Below are positions 6,593-13,434 of a stretch of DNA of 23,327 bases, one piece after another. Within the stretch, counting starts at the first letter, position 1. Every line of letters starts with the position of its first letter. The translations under genes and the position numbers were made by a program. This DNA comes from an uncultured Verrucomicrobiota bacterium (lineage in GTDB: Bacteria > Verrucomicrobiota > Kiritimatiellia > CAIQIC01 > Lenti-01), in assembly GCA_938003985.1 (NCBI GenBank), contig CALKWZ010000029.1, forward strand, positions 1-23,327, in the 5' to 3' direction. Below the pieces are notes generated by a model. It worked only from the letters and a program-made list of their open reading frames with translations. It ran no database searches and was not told the DNA's origin.

Positions 6593-8347
6593 ATGAGCGA
6601 AAATCAGATGAATGGAGCCGAGGCGCTGATCCAGAGCCTGGAAAAGATCGGCATCGAGATCATGTTCGGGCTGCCGGGCGGTTCGGCGATTCCGCTGTTC
6701 GACGCGCTGTACAAGGTGCGGCGGAAGATGAAATTCGTGCTGGTGCGGCACGAGCAGAACGCGGCGCACGAAGCGGACGGCTACGCGCGAGCGACGGGCA
6801 AGCCGGCGGCGGTGCTGGTGACCAGCGGGCCGGGCGCCACCAACACGGTGACGGGCATCATGACCGCCTACATGGATTCGGTGCCGATGATCGTGGTGAC
6901 CGGCCAGAGCGTGCGCGGCATGCTGGGCAAGGACGCCTTCCAGGAAGCGGACGTGTTCAACCTGACGATGCCGATCGTGAAGCACAGCTATCTGGTGAAG
7001 AACGCCAACGACATTCCGCGCGTGGTGAAGGAGGCCTACCACATCGCGACGACGGGCCGGCCGGGCCCGGTGCTGATCGACGTGCCCAAGGACGTGGGCA
7101 CGGAGGCGTGCACCGCGGGGCTCGAGGCGGAAATGAACCTGCCCGGCTACAAGCCGGAACCGAAGGGCTATGCCCCCGAGACGATCCGGCAGATCGCGGA
7201 CGCGCTGGCCAAGAGCCAGCGGCCCGTGATCATCGCCGGCCACGGCGCGGTGCTCTCGCGCGCGGAAAAGGAACTGCGGCAACTGGCGGAGACGCTCCAG
7301 GCGCCGGTGGCGACGACGCTGCTGGGCAAGGGCGTGTTCCCGGATTCCCACAAGCTGAGCCTGCAGGGGCTGGGCATGCACGGGACGGCCTACGCCAACC
7401 GCGCGGTGGTGGAATGCGACCTGATGATTTCCGTGGGCGCGCGGCTCGACGACCGCATCCTCGGCGTGCCGAGCCAGTTCTGCAAGAACGCCGTGAAGAT
7501 CCACATCGACATCGACGCGGCCGAATTCGGCAAGCTGGTGAAGCCGGACATCCGCTGCCGCGGCGACGCGAAGACCGTGCTGCAGGACCTGCTGCCGCTG
7601 CTGAAGAAGGGCGACACGGCCGACTGGATCAAGCGCATCGACGGCTTCAAGAAGAAGTGGCCGATGACCTACGCCAAGAAGGGCGGGCTGCATCCGCCGC
7701 AGGTCATCGACGCGCTGAACAAGCTGACGGGCGGCAAGGCGATCATGACCACCGACGTGGGCCAGCACCAGATGTGGGCCTGGCAGTTCTACCGCTGCGA
7801 CAAGCCGTGGCAGTTCATTTCGTCCGGCGGCGCCGGCACGATGGGCTTCGGGCTGCCGGCGGCGATCGGCGCGCAGTTCGGCCGGCCGGGCGAGACCGTG
7901 ATCGCCATCGTGGGCGACGGCGGCTTCCAGATGACCATGAGCGATCTGGCCACCGCGGTGATCCACCAGTTGCCGGTCAAGATCATCCTGATGAACAACC
8001 ACTACCTGGGCATGGTGCGCCAGTGGCAGGACATGTTCTACGACGAGCGCTACAGCGGCGTGGATCTGGAGGGCAACCCGGACTTCGTCGAACTGGCGAA
8101 GGCCTACGGGATCCTCGGCCTGAACCTGAAGCGGGCGGCGGACATCCCGAAGGTGCTGAAAAAGGCGCTGGACCATCCGGGGCCGGCGCTGGTGAACGTG
8201 GAAGTGGTGCACCACGAGGAAGTGTTCCCGATGGTGCCCCCCGGCAAGCCGCTGGAAGAAACCGTGCTGTGCCATCCGCGGCGCAAGCCGGGCCGGCCCG
8301 CGGGCCGCAAGAACGATCCGGCGAAGTCCGGCGCGAAAAAAGGCTGA
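6593..8347 (+). CDS. ilvB: Acetolactate synthase, large catalytic subunit
   Basis: With ThDP and FAD it condenses two pyruvates to acetolactate, or pyruvate with 2-ketobutyrate, the first common step of branched-chain amino acid synthesis. The 584-residue protein has FGLPGGSAIPLFDAL (25-39), the catalytic Glu in VRHEQNAAHEADGYAR (E54), TSGPGATN (77-84) and the ThDP-Mg motif from GDGGFQMT (441-448) to MNNHYLGMVRQWQ (467-479), with the usual spacing to the NN pair. The start at 6593 is set by GGAGG (6582-6586) six bases upstream; an earlier TTG at 6551 has no such support. The C terminus carries an unusual Lys/Arg/Gly-rich tail of about 20 residues. ilvN follows after 10 bp. Catabolic acetolactate synthases lack this linked small subunit, so a biosynthetic role is likely. 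Confidence 0.95.
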   Translation: MSENQMNGAEALIQSLEKIGIEIMFGLPGGSAIPLFDALYKVRRKMKFVLVRHEQNAAHEADGYARATGKPAAVLVTSGPGATNTVTGIMTAYMDSVPMIVVTGQSVRGMLGKDAFQEADVFNLTMPIVKHSYLVKNANDIPRVVKEAYHIATTGRPGPVLIDVPKDVGTEACTAGLEAEMNLPGYKPEPKGYAPETIRQIADALAKSQRPVIIAGHGAVLSRAEKELRQLAETLQAPVATTLLGKGVFPDSHKLSLQGLGMHGTAYANRAVVECDLMISVGARLDDRILGVPSQFCKNAVKIHIDIDAAEFGKLVKPDIRCRGDAKTVLQDLLPLLKKGDTADWIKRIDGFKKKWPMTYAKKGGLHPPQVIDALNKLTGGKAIMTTDVGQHQMWAWQFYRCDKPWQFISSGGAGTMGFGLPAAIGAQFGRPGETVIAIVGDGGFQMTMSDLATAVIHQLPVKIILMNNHYLGMVRQWQDMFYDERYSGVDLEGNPDFVELAKAYGILGLNLKRAADIPKVLKKALDHPGPALVNVEVVHHEEVFPMVPPGKPLEETVLCHPRRKPGRPAGRKNDPAKSGAKKG

Positions 8348-8357
8348 GGAGACGAAC

Positions 8358-8858
8358 ATGAGCAAGGAAAATTCGACCCACAACCTGAGCATCTACGTGG
8401 CCAACCGCCCCGGGGCGCTGGCGCGCATCGCGCAGACGTTCTCGCGGCGCGGCTTCAACATCGAAAGCCTCGTCGTGTCCGCGGGCGCCACGGGCGACTT
8501 CTCGCGCATGACCATCACGGCCAAGGGCGACGAAGCCGGCCTGGAGCAGATCATCATGCAGTGCTCCAAGCTGGTGGACGTGCTGGCGTGCCGCGAACAC
8601 ACCGACGAGGAAGTGGTCGCGCGCGAACTGGCGCTGGTCAAGGTGGCGGTCGACAGCCACCAGCGCGGCGAAGTGCTGCAGATCGCGGACCACTTCCGGG
8701 CCAAGACGGTGGACCTCTCCGAGAAATCCATCGTGCTGGAGGCGACGGGCAGCTCCGAGAAGCTCGACGCCATGGTCGATCTGCTGCGCAAGTACAAGAT
8801 CATCGAGCTGGTCCGCACCGGCAAGGTGATCATGGCCCGCGGCGAACGCGAGACCTGA
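8358..8858 (+). CDS. ilvN: Acetolactate synthase, small regulatory subunit
   Basis: The ACT-domain subunit raises activity of IlvB and gives feedback inhibition by valine. The 166-residue length matches the E. coli IlvH type (163). The N-terminal ACT domain runs NLSIYVANRPGALARIAQ (about 8-25), then FSRRGFNIESLVVSAG and FSRMTI. The C-terminal ALS_ss_C region spans about 85-160 with LVKVAVDS and KYKIIELVRTGKV. GAGGAGA lies just ahead of the ATG. It closes a two-gene unit with ilvB; the usual next gene, ilvC, is absent and a terminator follows. Confidence 0.95.
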   Translation: MSKENSTHNLSIYVANRPGALARIAQTFSRRGFNIESLVVSAGATGDFSRMTITAKGDEAGLEQIIMQCSKLVDVLACREHTDEEVVARELALVKVAVDSHQRGEVLQIADHFRAKTVDLSEKSIVLEATGSSEKLDAMVDLLRKYKIIELVRTGKVIMARGERET

Positions 8859-8890
8859 GCCGCGGCTCCGGCTGCCGTTTCCGACCGCCC

Positions 8891-8926
8891 GCGCCCGCGC
8901 GAAAACGCTGGCGCGGGCGCCGTTTT
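8891..8926 (+). terminator. Hairpin terminator after ilvBN
   Basis: GCGCCCGCGC (8891-8900) and GCGCGGGCGC (8911-8920) form a perfect 10-bp stem around a 10-nt loop, followed by CGTTTT (8921-8926). The U-tract is short but the stem is very strong and begins 32 bp after the ilvN stop codon. Confidence 0.8.
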
Positions 8927-8971
8927 GGGCGCATCATGGCCCCCGGAACTTTTCCGAAAAGGAGCATGGCC

Positions 8972-9526
8972 ATGGCGGAACGGCGGCAGGACATCGCGGC
9001 GCGGCTGAAGGAGCTGCGGGAAATCGAAGGGCTTTCGGCGGCGGAATTGGCGGCGGCGGTGGGGGCGGCGCCGGAGGAATACGCGGCCTGGGAGGCGGGC
9101 CGGGCCGACGTGCCCGCGAGCGCGCTGCACGACGCGGCGCGCGTCTTGAAGGCCGATTTGACGGAACTGCTGACGGGCGTGGCGCCGCGCATGAAGATCT
9201 TCAGCGTGACGCGCCGCGGCGGCGGCGTGACGGTCGAGCGGCGCAAGGACTACCAGTACCGCAACCTCGCGGCGAACTTCGCGGGCCGGAAGGTCGACGT
9301 GTTCGAAGTGACGGTGCCGCCGGACGCGGGCGAGTCGGGCGCGCACGCGAATTCGCATCCCGGCCAGGAGTTCGATTACGTGCTCGAAGGCCGCATGCGC
9401 GTGCGCATCCACGGCAACGAGCTGACGCTCGAAGCGGGCGACTGCGTGTACTTCGATTCCAACCACGGCCACGCGATGGAAGCGCTCGACGGGAAGCCGG
9501 CGCGGTTCCTGGCCATGATCGTCTGA
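8972..9526 (+). CDS. XRE-family regulator with C-terminal cupin sensor domain
   Basis: The 184-residue protein joins an N-terminal helix-turn-helix of the XRE/HTH_3 type (about 5-65: IAARLKELREIEGLSAAELA, then EEYAAWEAGRADVP) to a cupin_2 beta-barrel (about 105-183). Candidate metal or ligand residues H125, H129, E133 and H167 lie in cupin motifs 1 and 2 (HANSHPGQEFDYVLEG; GDCVYFDSNHGHAME). Such proteins usually sense a small molecule with the cupin and control a neighbouring operon. AAAAGGAG (8957-8964) is 7 bp before ATG 8972 but only 1 bp before the alternative ATG at 8966, so 8972 is preferred. The acyl-CoA synthetase gene begins 14 bp downstream; in many bacteria XRE-cupin genes adjoin acyl-CoA synthetases, so a carboxylate or acyl-CoA signal is a reasonable guess. 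Confidence 0.88.
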   Translation: MAERRQDIAARLKELREIEGLSAAELAAAVGAAPEEYAAWEAGRADVPASALHDAARVLKADLTELLTGVAPRMKIFSVTRRGGGVTVERRKDYQYRNLAANFAGRKVDVFEVTVPPDAGESGAHANSHPGQEFDYVLEGRMRVRIHGNELTLEAGDCVYFDSNHGHAMEALDGKPARFLAMIV

Positions 9527-9540
9527 ACGGGGAAAACGCC

Positions 9541-11205
9541 ATGGCGCTGCTCGAGCAATTCGTGAACCGGACGGAATTTTCGTCCTACGAGGATTTCCGC
9601 GACCATCTGGACATCCGGGTGCCGGCGGACTTCAATTTCGCGTACGACGTGGTGGACGCGTACGCGAAAACCGAGCCCGCGCGGCGGGCGATGGTCTGGT
9701 GCAACGACGAGGGCGCGGAGCAGATCGTGACCTTCGCGGACCTGAAGGCGGGCAGCGACCGCGCGGCGCAGGTTTTCCGGAAGCACGGCATCCGCAAGGG
9801 CGACGCGGTGCTGTTGATCCTGAAGGGGCGGCTGGAATTCTGGCATTGCCTGATGGGACTGCACAAGCTCGGCGCGGTGGGCGTGCCGGCGACGCACATG
9901 CTGAAGGAGCACGATCTGGCGTACCGCTTCGAGCGGGCCAGCATCCGCCTGGTGGTCACGGTGCCCGACGCGGCGCTGGAGGCGGCCATCGACGCGGCGG
10001 CCGCCAAGACGCCGGGCGCGCCCATCGTGAAGATGAAACTCTCCGGCGCGCGCCCGGGCTGGATCGATTTCGCGGCGGAACTGGCGGCGGCCGACGGCCG
10101 CTGGACGCGGCCGACCGGCGCGGAAGCGACGCAGAACGGCGACCCGATGCTGATCTACTTCTCGTCGGGCACGACGGGGCAGCCGAAGATGGTGGCGCAC
10201 GATTTCACCTATCCGCTGGGGCACATCGTGACGGCCACGTTCTGGCAGAACGTGCGCGACGGCGGGCTGCACTACACCGTGGCCGACACCGGCTGGGCGA
10301 AATCCATGTGGGGCAAGCTCTACGGCCAGTGGATCGCCGGCAGCGCCGTGTTCGTGCACGACTACGACAAGTTCTCGGCCACCAAGACGCTGGAAGTGTG
10401 CGCGAAATACGGCGTGACGACCTTCTGCGCGCCGCCGACGGTCTACCGGTTCCTCATCAAGGAAGACCTGTCGAAATTCGATTTTTCCCGGCTGCAATAC
10501 GCGGTGGTGGCGGGCGAGCCGCTGAATCCGGAAGTCTACGAGCAGTTCCGGAAGGCGACGGGCCTGAAGCTGATGGAGGCCTACGGCCAGACCGAGATGA
10601 CGGTGGGCGTGGGCAATTACACGGGCATGGAACCCAAGCCGGGCTCGATGGGCAAGCCGTCGCCGCTGTACCGCATGTTCCTGGCGCGGCCCGACGGCAC
10701 GCCCTGCGACGCGGGCGAGCAGGGCGAAATCGTGATCCCGCTGGACCGCGGCCGGCCGCTGGGGATGTTCCTGGGCTACCACCGCGATCCGGAAGGCAAC
10801 GCGCGCTGCCGGCGCGGCGGAGTCTACCACACGGGCGACGTCGCGTGGCAGGACGAGGACGGCTATTTCTGGTACGTGGGACGCGACGACGACCTGATCA
10901 AAAGCAGCGGCTACCGCATCGGGCCGTTCGAGGTCGAAAGCGCGCTGATGGAGCATCCGGCGGTGATGGAATGCGCGGTGACGGGCGTGCCCGACGACGA
11001 GCGCGGCCAGATCGTCAAGGCGACCGTCGTGCTGGCCAAGGGCTACGAGGCTTCCGACCATCTGGCGCACGAATTGCAGGCCCACGTGAAGAAGGTCACG
11101 GCGCCCTACAAGTATCCGCGCGTGGTCGAGTTCGCGAAGGAGCTGCCCAAAACCATCAGCGGCAAGATCCGCCGCGTGGAGATCCGGCAGAAGGACAAAA
11201 CCTGA
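9541..11205 (+). CDS. AMP-forming acyl-CoA synthetase (medium-chain/benzoate-CoA ligase-like)
   Basis: ANL-superfamily ligases activate a carboxylic acid with ATP and transfer the acyl group to CoA. The 554-residue protein has the P-loop motif YFSSGTTGQPKM (206-217), AYGQTEMT, a hinge region reading YVGRDDDLIKSSGYRIGPFEVE, and the catalytic Lys K542 in KTISGKIRR. The layout, with GWAKSMWGKLYGQWIAG after the P-loop, is typical of the MACS branch (medium-chain or aryl acids) rather than AcsA. The natural acid cannot be deduced. It is probably co-transcribed with the XRE-cupin gene (14-bp gap; GGGG-rich site upstream). Its TGA directly abuts the stop of the convergent thioesterase gene. Confidence 0.9.
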   Translation: MALLEQFVNRTEFSSYEDFRDHLDIRVPADFNFAYDVVDAYAKTEPARRAMVWCNDEGAEQIVTFADLKAGSDRAAQVFRKHGIRKGDAVLLILKGRLEFWHCLMGLHKLGAVGVPATHMLKEHDLAYRFERASIRLVVTVPDAALEAAIDAAAAKTPGAPIVKMKLSGARPGWIDFAAELAAADGRWTRPTGAEATQNGDPMLIYFSSGTTGQPKMVAHDFTYPLGHIVTATFWQNVRDGGLHYTVADTGWAKSMWGKLYGQWIAGSAVFVHDYDKFSATKTLEVCAKYGVTTFCAPPTVYRFLIKEDLSKFDFSRLQYAVVAGEPLNPEVYEQFRKATGLKLMEAYGQTEMTVGVGNYTGMEPKPGSMGKPSPLYRMFLARPDGTPCDAGEQGEIVIPLDRGRPLGMFLGYHRDPEGNARCRRGGVYHTGDVAWQDEDGYFWYVGRDDDLIKSSGYRIGPFEVESALMEHPAVMECAVTGVPDDERGQIVKATVVLAKGYEASDHLAHELQAHVKKVTAPYKYPRVVEFAKELPKTISGKIRRVEIRQKDKT

Positions 11206-11652
11206 TCAGCGGATTTCCTTTTCCGCCGCTTCCGGCACGACGACGTAGGCGGCGAGCACTTCGGGCGGAATGGCCATGGGGCGGCCCTGGCGGAAATCCA
11301 GGAACACCCAATCCGTCCGCGCTTCGGCCAGGACGGCGCCGTCGGCGACGCGCACGAAGCGGTATTTGCGCAGCGAGCGGATTTTCTTGAAGTTCGCGAC
11401 CCAGGTGTGGATCGCGATTTCCTCCCCGGCCCGGCAGGGCTGGAGATATTCGATGAAGTGCGAGCGCACGACCCAGGTCCAGCCGCGTTCGTGCAGTTCT
11501 TCGGGGGCCCAGCCGTTCTGCCGCGTGTGGGCGATGGCGGACTCCTGCAGCATGCGGACGTATTCGACGTTGTTCACGTGGTGGTTGGGGTCTTCCGCCT
11601 CGGGCGGGAACGCAAACCGGTGGACGTAGACGGGGACGGGGTCTTTTTTCAC
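11206..11652 (-). CDS. Hotdog-fold acyl-CoA thioesterase (4HBT-like)
   Basis: The 148-residue protein looks like a YbgC/FadM-type thioesterase that hydrolyses acyl-CoA to the free acid and CoA. The active-site helix motif reads EDPNHHVNNVEYVRMLQESA (20-39), matching the D-x-x-x-HVNN-x-x-Y pattern with D21 the likely catalytic acid. A later VRSHFIEYLQPCRAGEEI strand segment and TWVANFKKIRSLRKYRFVR fit the hotdog core. I place the start at GTG 11652, whose GTGA overlaps the DUF2851 stop by 4 nt and which has GGAAG upstream; the frame is open to 11718 but that would overlap DUF2851 by 70 nt with low-complexity Arg/Pro sequence. Its family hydrolyses the kind of product the convergent synthetase makes. 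Confidence 0.85.
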   Translation of the reverse strand: MKKDPVPVYVHRFAFPPEAEDPNHHVNNVEYVRMLQESAIAHTRQNGWAPEELHERGWTWVVRSHFIEYLQPCRAGEEIAIHTWVANFKKIRSLRKYRFVRVADGAVLAEARTDWVFLDFRQGRPMAIPPEVLAAYVVVPEAAEKEIR

Positions 11653-13121
11653 GGGGCGGAGGCTTCCAGGGCGGACGGGAACGGGCAGGCGGCGCATTGC
11701 GAGCGGTCGCCGAGGCAATAATCGTGATGGATTTGGACGAGGCCTTGGCGGCGCAGGCCGGAGCGATACAGCCGCGGAGCGTGGTCCTGCCCGAACAGGC
11801 GCAGAGCGGTCTGCCGGATGAGTTCGTTGGGTTCTTCCGCGGGCAAATCGGCCAGCAGCGCTTGCCAGGCGGCGGCCGGCGCGCCGAGGGCGGCGAACGC
11901 GGGCAGGAGCAGATTCACGAGAATCGCCTGCGCGCGGGATTTTCCGACCAGCGCGACGGGCTCAGCGACCGGCGCGGTCGCGAACGAGAGGCGGCGGGAC
12001 CAATACGGTGCATCGGGCAAGTCGAAAAGCGCGAGCAGTTCGCCGGCCGGCACGCCGCGCGGATCGCGAACGACTTCCGCGATGCGTTCGGGCAGGCTGG
12101 AGGCGGGGGCGAAGAGGAGCGCGGCGGCCATGAGGCGGCGCTCGGGCCGGTTGGCGGGCCGGAGGCCGGCCATGGTCCAGTCGGCGCGCGCGAGCCGGCG
12201 CGCGAGAAATTCGTCGGACAGCGGCCACCACGCGTCCCAGCAACGGCGCAGGAACGCCTTGGTTTCGGCGTCCGCGGCGCGGCGCGTCGTGGGATCGGGC
12301 AGCAGGCCGGCAAGACCCATCAGGAGGGCGTAGGCGCGGACGGGATCGCCGCCGGATTTTTCGCGCAGGCGGTCGAGGGGCAGCAGGCGCGCGAGGCGGC
12401 GGAAGGGGGCCTTGTTGGGGCGGTAGCCGAGGGCGGCCAGGGTTTCTTCGTAGATGACTTGGGCGGGGCCGCGGTCGAGCATGGCGGCTTGCAGGACTTC
12501 GGCGCGGCGGCGCAGGCGGGACTCGCCGGCGGCGTCGAGGACGGCGCCGCGTTGCGCGGGGGCCAGGCGCGCCATGGCGGCGCGGCAAGGCGGGGGCGTG
12601 GCGCGGGCGGCGACGGGGTAGGCCAGCAGGTCGACGTTGTCGAAGGAGAAATCGGGCAGGGCGTCGAGGGCCGGGCGCAGGGCGATCTGCAGCGCGCCGG
12701 GCGGGAGTTCGGCGGCGGGCAGCGTGCCGGGATAATACGACACGTGGGCGCAGACGCGGCGGTAGCGCGGATCGCCGGCGTGGCGGTGCCGTTGCCAGTC
12801 GGCGGGGCGGACGTGGATTTCCACGTCGCCGACGATCCGCCGCAGTTCGGGGCCGACCCGGAGGGCGGCGTTCAGGAAGTCGGGCCCGGGCCCGGTATTC
12901 CATTCGCCGGGATGCTCGATCTGGACGCGTTCGCCGGCGGCGGTGGCGAGGTTCGCCGGGCGCAGGCGGTCGTCGGCCCAGACGCATTGGAGGTGGCGCT
13001 CGGCGAAGGGCGCCGCGGGCAACGGCGGCGGCTCGCAGACGCCGCAGGGAAACGGCTGGACCGGGCGGGCGGCGGCGGCGCGCGGGAACCAATCGGCGGC
13101 AATCTGGACGGGGGCAAGCAT
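11649..13121 (-). CDS. DUF2851 family protein
   Basis: The 490-residue protein matches the DUF2851 pattern: ERHLQCVWAD (41-50), IEHPGEWNTGPGPDFLNA (68-85), GDVEIHVRPADW (98-109), then RHRHAGDPRYRRVCAHV (111-127). The function of the family is unknown to me. No signal peptide or membrane helix is evident, so it is probably cytoplasmic. The C terminus has a Cys cluster, C469-x6-C476-x2-C479-P. P80-D81 followed 20 residues later by E101-I-H103 recalls a nuclease-like PD-(D/E)xK pattern, but this is only a pattern match. The start at 13121 has no strong ribosome binding site. It is translationally coupled to the thioesterase gene by a GTGA overlap, although nothing in the sequence shows a shared pathway. 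Confidence 0.85.
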   Translation of the reverse strand: MLAPVQIAADWFPRAAAARPVQPFPCGVCEPPPLPAAPFAERHLQCVWADDRLRPANLATAAGERVQIEHPGEWNTGPGPDFLNAALRVGPELRRIVGDVEIHVRPADWQRHRHAGDPRYRRVCAHVSYYPGTLPAAELPPGALQIALRPALDALPDFSFDNVDLLAYPVAARATPPPCRAAMARLAPAQRGAVLDAAGESRLRRRAEVLQAAMLDRGPAQVIYEETLAALGYRPNKAPFRRLARLLPLDRLREKSGGDPVRAYALLMGLAGLLPDPTTRRAADAETKAFLRRCWDAWWPLSDEFLARRLARADWTMAGLRPANRPERRLMAAALLFAPASSLPERIAEVVRDPRGVPAGELLALFDLPDAPYWSRRLSFATAPVAEPVALVGKSRAQAILVNLLLPAFAALGAPAAAWQALLADLPAEEPNELIRQTALRLFGQDHAPRLYRSGLRRQGLVQIHHDYCLGDRSQCAACPFPSALEASAP

Positions 13122-13139
13122 GGGGCTCGTTGCCCGTCA

Positions 13140-13168
13140 TTGGTAGCGCAAGGCCGGGGAAAAGTAAA
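13140..13168 (-). promoter_or_regulatory. Possible promoter of DUF2851-thioesterase
   Basis: Read on the minus strand, TTTACT (13163-13168) is followed by a 17-bp spacer and TACCAA (13140-13145), 19 bp ahead of the DUF2851 start codon. Both hexamers match only moderately and the resulting leader would be short. Confidence 0.35.
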
Positions 13169-13244
13169 CGGACATTCGCGCAGGCCGCCGGACCGCAATG
13201 GGACGGGAGCGGTCTGGATTCGTTGAGCGAACCGGCCTTGCAAT

Positions 13245-13270
13245 GTATGATGATTAATTAATGATCATAC
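13245..13270. promoter_or_regulatory. Palindromic operator-like site, copy 1
   Basis: A 26-bp inverted repeat is centred on ATTAATTAAT, with arms GTATGAT and ATCATAC and one symmetric G/G mismatch. The first 25 bp recur exactly at 13344-13368. This kind of symmetric AT-rich site fits binding by a dimeric regulator. Confidence 0.65.
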
Positions 13271-13343
13271 GAATGTTCACTCGCCAATAATTGCAATATG
13301 TCCAATAAATCATCATATAGATGAAAATATTGGGCCTTCGTTC

Positions 13344-13368
13344 GTATGATGATTAATTAATGATCATA
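13344..13368. promoter_or_regulatory. Palindromic operator-like site, copy 2
   Basis: This is a perfect 25-bp copy of the site at 13245-13269, offset by 99 bp in the same orientation. It ends 66 bp before the chosen start codon of the sensor kinase gene; an in-frame ATG at 13360 falls inside it, which argues against using that ATG. Confidence 0.65.
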
Positions 13369-13434
13369 TGTTGTCCGAGAGATGGTTCGAACGGGGCGGC
13401 GTTGCGCTTGCGCGGCGGGCGGGGATGGGGCACC

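Larger units (their letters stand above)
13122..13434. other. 313-bp intergenic region between DUF2851 and the sensor kinase, strongly AT-rich in 13235-13375
   Basis: No gene is supported here. Bases 13122-13230 are ordinary GC-rich upstream sequence of the minus-strand DUF2851 gene. From about 13235 to 13375 composition shifts sharply to AT-rich, unlike anything else in the window apart from 6480-6592 and 17008-17125. This block holds the paired 25-bp palindromes and words shared with the region upstream of the surface-protein gene. A TTGCGC followed by G-rich sequence (13408-13413) sits too close to the kinase start to act like the other TTGCGC copies. Confidence 0.75.

Noticed and set aside
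6536..8392. Long minus-strand frame opposite ilvB
   Set aside because: Antisense shadow of ilvB; His/Arg-rich, no motifs.
11653..11718. Longer thioesterase start at 11718
   Set aside because: It would overlap the DUF2851 gene by 70 nt with Arg/Pro-rich sequence; the GTG with 4-nt overlap gives the normal family length.
13245..13368. The paired 25-bp repeats as a CRISPR array or att sites of a mobile element
   Set aside because: Only two copies 99 bp apart, no cas genes, no integrase or transposase, and no cargo between them.
13360..13434. An upstream start for the sensor kinase at ATG 13360
   Set aside because: It lies inside the repeated palindrome, lacks a ribosome binding site and would put 25 polar and basic residues before a good signal peptide.
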